A stretch of DNA of 64,000 nt from DATKUC01 sp964553615 (GTDB taxonomy: Bacteria > Spirochaetota > Spirochaetia > DSM-27196 > DATKUC01): assembly GCA_964553615.1 (NCBI GenBank), contig CAZKMA010000002.1:1-64000 (forward strand). Reading direction: 5' to 3'. Under the pieces are notes generated by a model. It did no database searches. It saw nothing but the letters and a program-made list of their open reading frames with translations, and was not told where the DNA came from. Of the stretch, positions 61,435 to 64,000 are shown piece by piece (within the stretch, counting starts at the first letter, position 1; every line of letters begins with the position of its first letter). A program made the position numbers and the translations under genes.

Positions 61435-62084
61435 CTCGCCGGCCCCGCCTGTTCTCCGGTTTCGCCTTCTGTGGTTTCCGTTGCCGGAAACAGAATCTCA
61501 CGGGTTCGATCGCGAAGGAACTGTCGAAAGAACGAGACAAAATCCGCTTTCTGAAATGAGACCCGGTAACTTCCGTCCTTCGGCCGTATCTGGAAACCGC
61601 TCGTCAGCTCTTCGCTGAACTTCAGCTCGAGTCCACGGTCAAGCAGCTCTTTTGCCTGCGACGCGAAGTATTTGGTCATGGATTCCTGGGTCGCAGGAGG
61701 AAGCACCACCGCTATGTCAATGTTCATATTCGAGGTATCCCAGCGGCTCACGACCTCCCGGATTATCTGCTGCAGGAACTCATGGTCGTCCAGTGCCGAT
61801 TCAACACTCTTCGGCAGCGTGTTTCGTACCAGGGTGTCGGTAATCCGGGTTTCTAATTCCGCAATAGCCTGATCGCCCGCAAGCTTCATCTCGGAAAGGA
61901 GCCGCGCCTTTGACTGCTCCGCTTCCTTTCTTGCCTTCTCGACAATACCGGAGGCCGATTCTCTGGCCTCAGCCACTATCCGATCAGCTTCCTTCCGCGC
62001 CTGTTCGAGCAGCTCCGATTCCTGTTGCTTGGCTTTTGCAACGCCTTCTTCATAGATCTTTGACGTAAGCTCTTCGATCTTCAT
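61431..62084 (-). CDS. ntpE: V-type ATPase subunit E (peripheral stalk)
   Basis: 217 residues. Helical N-terminus (~1-75) with the Glu/Ala/Lys-rich pattern of the stator coiled coil (AKQQESELLEQARKEADRI), then a globular C-terminal domain. First gene of the operon. GGAGG precedes ATG. I find no separate G/H partner, C or F subunit in the window. Confidence 0.85.
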   Translation of the reverse strand: MKIEELTSKIYEEGVAKAKQQESELLEQARKEADRIVAEARESASGIVEKARKEAEQSKARLLSEMKLAGDQAIAELETRITDTLVRNTLPKSVESALDDHEFLQQIIREVVSRWDTSNMNIDIAVVLPPATQESMTKYFASQAKELLDRGLELKFSEELTSGFQIRPKDGSYRVSFQKADFVSFFRQFLRDRTREILFPATETTEGETGEQAGPAR

Positions 62085-62145
62085 GCTAGTATTCGTCCTC
62101 CACCATTCTCGTCACGGCCGGTAGGTACGGCACACGTCCGGACGC

Positions 62146-62173
62146 ACAATAGAACTCTTTTGCACAAAAACAA
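62146..62173 (-). promoter_or_regulatory. Candidate V-ATPase operon promoter
   Basis: TTGTTT (62173-62168), 16 bases, TATTGT (62151-62146), about 61 bases before the ntpE start. Modest match. Confidence 0.35.
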
Positions 62174-62233
62174 TACATTTGATTAGTTTATTTGTCGTGA
62201 TCGAACTCGACGCCACAGGACACGCCTGATGTT

Positions 62234-62369
62234 GGCGGTTTCCTCCCGGAGGGTGGTTACCTGGTACAAACCGGTGTGTATGACGCTCTCCGTGTATGAG
62301 AAGGGGAAACCGCCGGTCAAGCTCACAATTCCGGTCCAGATTTCCGGGCGGTTTCCCCAGAATTTTTTT
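62234..62369 (+). promoter_or_regulatory. Attenuator-like leader with mutually exclusive stems and a T9 tract
   Basis: Segment 62303-62314 (GGGGAAACCGCC) can pair with 62347-62358 (GGCGGTTTCCCC, 12 bp perfect), which is followed nine bases later by nine T residues at 62363 onward; or with the earlier copy at 62234-62245 (GGCGGTTTCCTC, 12 bp with one G-T). The first pairing is a terminator, the second excludes it. No plus-strand gene ends nearer than proC at 50528, so the terminator serves a transcript that begins here. serS starts 276 bp downstream. This is the only gap above 300 bases (62085-62644); it also has the palindrome CGGCAAATTTGCCG at 62567-62580. Confidence 0.5.
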
Positions 62370-62644
62370 TTCACCCGAAGACGGTTGCGCGTCAGGAAAC
62401 GTCAGTGCACCGGATTTCATCGCGGCTCTCTGTGGTTCCTTGTAACAACATTACCGCCATGATTCTTCGCAGGGAATAGACTACTGAGGTTATTCTTAAA
62501 AAAAATATCGATCAAAGGATGGAGAATGCCCGACAGGAGTATTCGGCATCAGAGAATAGCAGATGTCGGCAAATTTGCCGGCAGACTTGCCAACAGGGTC
62601 GACGACAGCTTGCCACTCCTACCTGCCGCAGGTACTATAGCGTC

Positions 62645-63922
62645 ATGCTCGATCTGAAATATATCCGCGAAAACCTTTCTGCCGTGAAGCAGAACGTCCA
62701 GAACAGATTCGTAGAGGCAGACGTCGATCTTGTTGTTCGATTGTACGACGAACGGAACGGTCTGATCCAGGAAATCGATGCGTTGAGGATGCGCCGGAAC
62801 GAGAATGCGGCTCGTATGAAAGGCTCGCTTGCAAAAGAGGAGCGCGCGCCGCTCATAGAAGAGGGCAAGCGAATCAAGGAGCAGCTCCCGGAGCTGGAAG
62901 AGCGGCTGAAGCGCGTGGAAACTGAGCTCGGAGCCGAAGCGGCTCGGATACCGAATATGTCCCATCCCGATGCCCCTGTCGGCAAGGAGGAGAAGGACAA
63001 TCTGGAAATCAGACGGTGGGGAACCATCCCTTCCCATTCTTCGCCGGCCAAAGATCATGTCCGGCTCGGAGAAGATCTTGATCTGATCGATTTCGATACG
63101 GGTGCCCGGGTATCGGGTACCAAATTCTACTATCTGAAAAATGAAGCGGTCCTTCTCGATCTGGCTCTTGTTCGGTACGCGCTGGACGTAGTGACTGCCC
63201 GGGGGTTCACCCCCACCATAACTCCGGATATTGCGAAGGAAGAGATCGTTGGAGCCATTGGATTCCAGCCACGCGGTGATGAAAGTAACATTTACACAAT
63301 AGAAGGAACCGGAACCTGTCTGATCGGAACCGCCGAGATCACGCTTGGCGGATATCATGCAGGAAAGATACTTGAGCTTGCGGACCTGCCGGTGAGGTTG
63401 GCGGGAGTTTCTCACTGCTTCCGAAGGGAAGCAGGCGCCGCGGGACAGTTTTCAAAGGGTTTGTATCGCGTGCACCAGTTCACGAAGGTTGAAATGTTCG
63501 TCTATTGCCATCCCGATCAATCCGACGCAATACACGACGAGCTGCTTGCAATAGAGGAGGAGATATTCCGCGGACTCGCAATCCCGTATCGCGTGGTAGA
63601 CACCTGCACGGGAGATCTTGGTGGACCCGCCTACCGCAAATTCGATATCGAGGCGTGGATGCCTGGTCGAGGAGAAGGCGGCGACTGGGGAGAGGTAACG
63701 AGTACATCGAACTGTACCGACTATCAGGCACGGCGGCTCGGCGTCCGCTTCAAGGAAGAAGGCAAGACCCGATTCGTTCATATGCTGAACGGAACAGCGG
63801 TAGCAACATCCCGCGCACTGGTGGCGATCCTCGAAAACTGCCAACAGGACGATGGTTCAATACGGATTCCTGACGTACTGATTCCATATGTCGGTGTTGA
63901 TGTAATACGGCCCCGAACTTAG
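62645..63922 (+). CDS. serS: Seryl-tRNA synthetase
   Basis: Class II synthetase charging tRNA-Ser. About 425 residues from ATG 62645: N-terminal coiled-coil arm (~25-105) that grips the long variable arm of tRNA-Ser, then motif 2 HCFRREAGAAGQFSKGLYRVHQF and motif 3 TRALVAILE-type (ATSRALVAILENCQ). A longer frame to 62519 adds 42 residues of unlike composition and is rejected. Ribosome-binding site weak (AGG). Divergent from the V-ATPase operon. Confidence 0.95.
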   Translation: MLDLKYIRENLSAVKQNVQNRFVEADVDLVVRLYDERNGLIQEIDALRMRRNENAARMKGSLAKEERAPLIEEGKRIKEQLPELEERLKRVETELGAEAARIPNMSHPDAPVGKEEKDNLEIRRWGTIPSHSSPAKDHVRLGEDLDLIDFDTGARVSGTKFYYLKNEAVLLDLALVRYALDVVTARGFTPTITPDIAKEEIVGAIGFQPRGDESNIYTIEGTGTCLIGTAEITLGGYHAGKILELADLPVRLAGVSHCFRREAGAAGQFSKGLYRVHQFTKVEMFVYCHPDQSDAIHDELLAIEEEIFRGLAIPYRVVDTCTGDLGGPAYRKFDIEAWMPGRGEGGDWGEVTSTSNCTDYQARRLGVRFKEEGKTRFVHMLNGTAVATSRALVAILENCQQDDGSIRIPDVLIPYVGVDVIRPRT

Positions 63923-63942
63923 GAGAGAATTCCGGAGGGTCC

Positions 63943-64000
63943 GTGGTGGCAGAAAAGACCTACATAGTAGCCGAGATCGGAACCTCCCACGGAGGGAACA
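63943..64000 (+). CDS. NeuB/SpsE-like sialic acid synthase, 5' end only
   Basis: The frame GTG GTG GCA GAA reads VAEKTYIVAEIGTSHGGN, matching the N-terminus of N-acetylneuraminate/legionaminate-type synthases (IIAEIGxNHxG). GGAGGG lies upstream of the tandem GTG codons, 20 bp after serS. Cut by the window end, so substrate and length are unknown. Such enzymes supply nonulosonic acids for surface glycans or flagellin glycosylation. Confidence 0.65.
   Translation, partial: MVAEKTYIVAEIGTSHGGN

Noticed and set aside
62250..62264. T-box-like AGGGTGG sequence before serS
   Set aside because: The ACCGCG half, specifier loop and stem I are not seen; an adjacent TGGT would not pair with tRNA-Ser, whose discriminator base is G.
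62183..62374. 63-codon minus-strand ORF (MKKKFWGNRPEIW...) in the V-ATPase/serS gap
   Set aside because: GTG start without Shine-Dalgarno, no motif, and it coincides with the repeat structure; could be real but not supportable.
62229..62462. 77-codon plus-strand ORF in the same gap
   Set aside because: No RBS, Arg-rich composition without a family, and it covers the putative terminator.

Overview
The window looks like chromosomal DNA of a free-living or commensal spirochaete (order Spirochaetales). This rests on gene content and not on any 16S sequence: a V-type ATPase operon with the order E - DUF2764 - A - B - D - I - K, a TIGR02757 protein beside rubrerythrin, many signal-peptide or lipoprotein genes of unknown function, and enzymes typical of anaerobes or microaerophiles (rubrerythrin, rubredoxin, ferritin, thiol peroxidase). 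I see no rRNA, tRNA, insertion sequence, prophage or CRISPR array. Genes are packed tightly, with many 4-bp ATGA/GTGA overlaps and TTG/GTG starts.

Layout. 0-1.7 kb: divergent riboflavin genes (ribA and a stand-alone RibD reductase domain). 1.7-7.2 kb: a cAMP-type sensor overlapping a K+ channel gene, then a hybrid histidine kinase and a REC-STAS-REC regulator. 7.3-10.6 kb: an exported beta-rich protein and a large phosphohexomutase. 10.6-14.3 kb: permease, trpS, HAD phosphatase, mutY. 14.4-20.8 kb: a six-gene pyruvate dehydrogenase operon with its own lipoate ligase. 20.9-25.4 kb: an Na+-NQR-type operon, nqrBCDEF without nqrA, ending in an unknown 154-residue gene and a strong terminator. 25.4-32.1 kb: osmC, fur with a clear Fur box, a 1016-residue peptidase/propeller/barrel protein and partner, then aroK-aroC. 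32.2-34.6 kb: rubredoxin, ferritin, rubrerythrin, TIGR02757. 34.7-43.7 kb: envelope genes, ABC-F, exoA, yqgE. 43.8-50.5 kb: rhomboid, prfA-prmC, relA/spoT, tpx, a 69-residue free-standing kinase dimerisation domain, trmL, proC. 50.6-53.8 kb: a eukaryote-type chorismate mutase, an FMN reductase, ilvD. 53.9-62.1 kb: a PTS EIIA-like gene and the V-ATPase operon. 62.1-64 kb: a leader region with attenuator-like folding, serS, and the start of a NeuB-like gene.

How it fits together. PDH makes NADH; the NQR-type complex would turn NADH oxidation into a Na+ gradient; the V-ATPase proteolipid carries the Na+ ligand set known from Enterococcus hirae NtpK. The window therefore suggests sodium-based energetics. 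The strongest leads are the nqrA-less NQR operon with its unknown sixth gene, the eukaryote-type chorismate mutase with an altered active site, the orphan DHp domain coupled to thiol peroxidase, the putative attenuator before serS, and several genes whose -10 box sits only 7-8 bases from the start codon with no Shine-Dalgarno sequence.

All calls come from reading motifs and translations; no database search was run, and alignments to known proteins are from memory.
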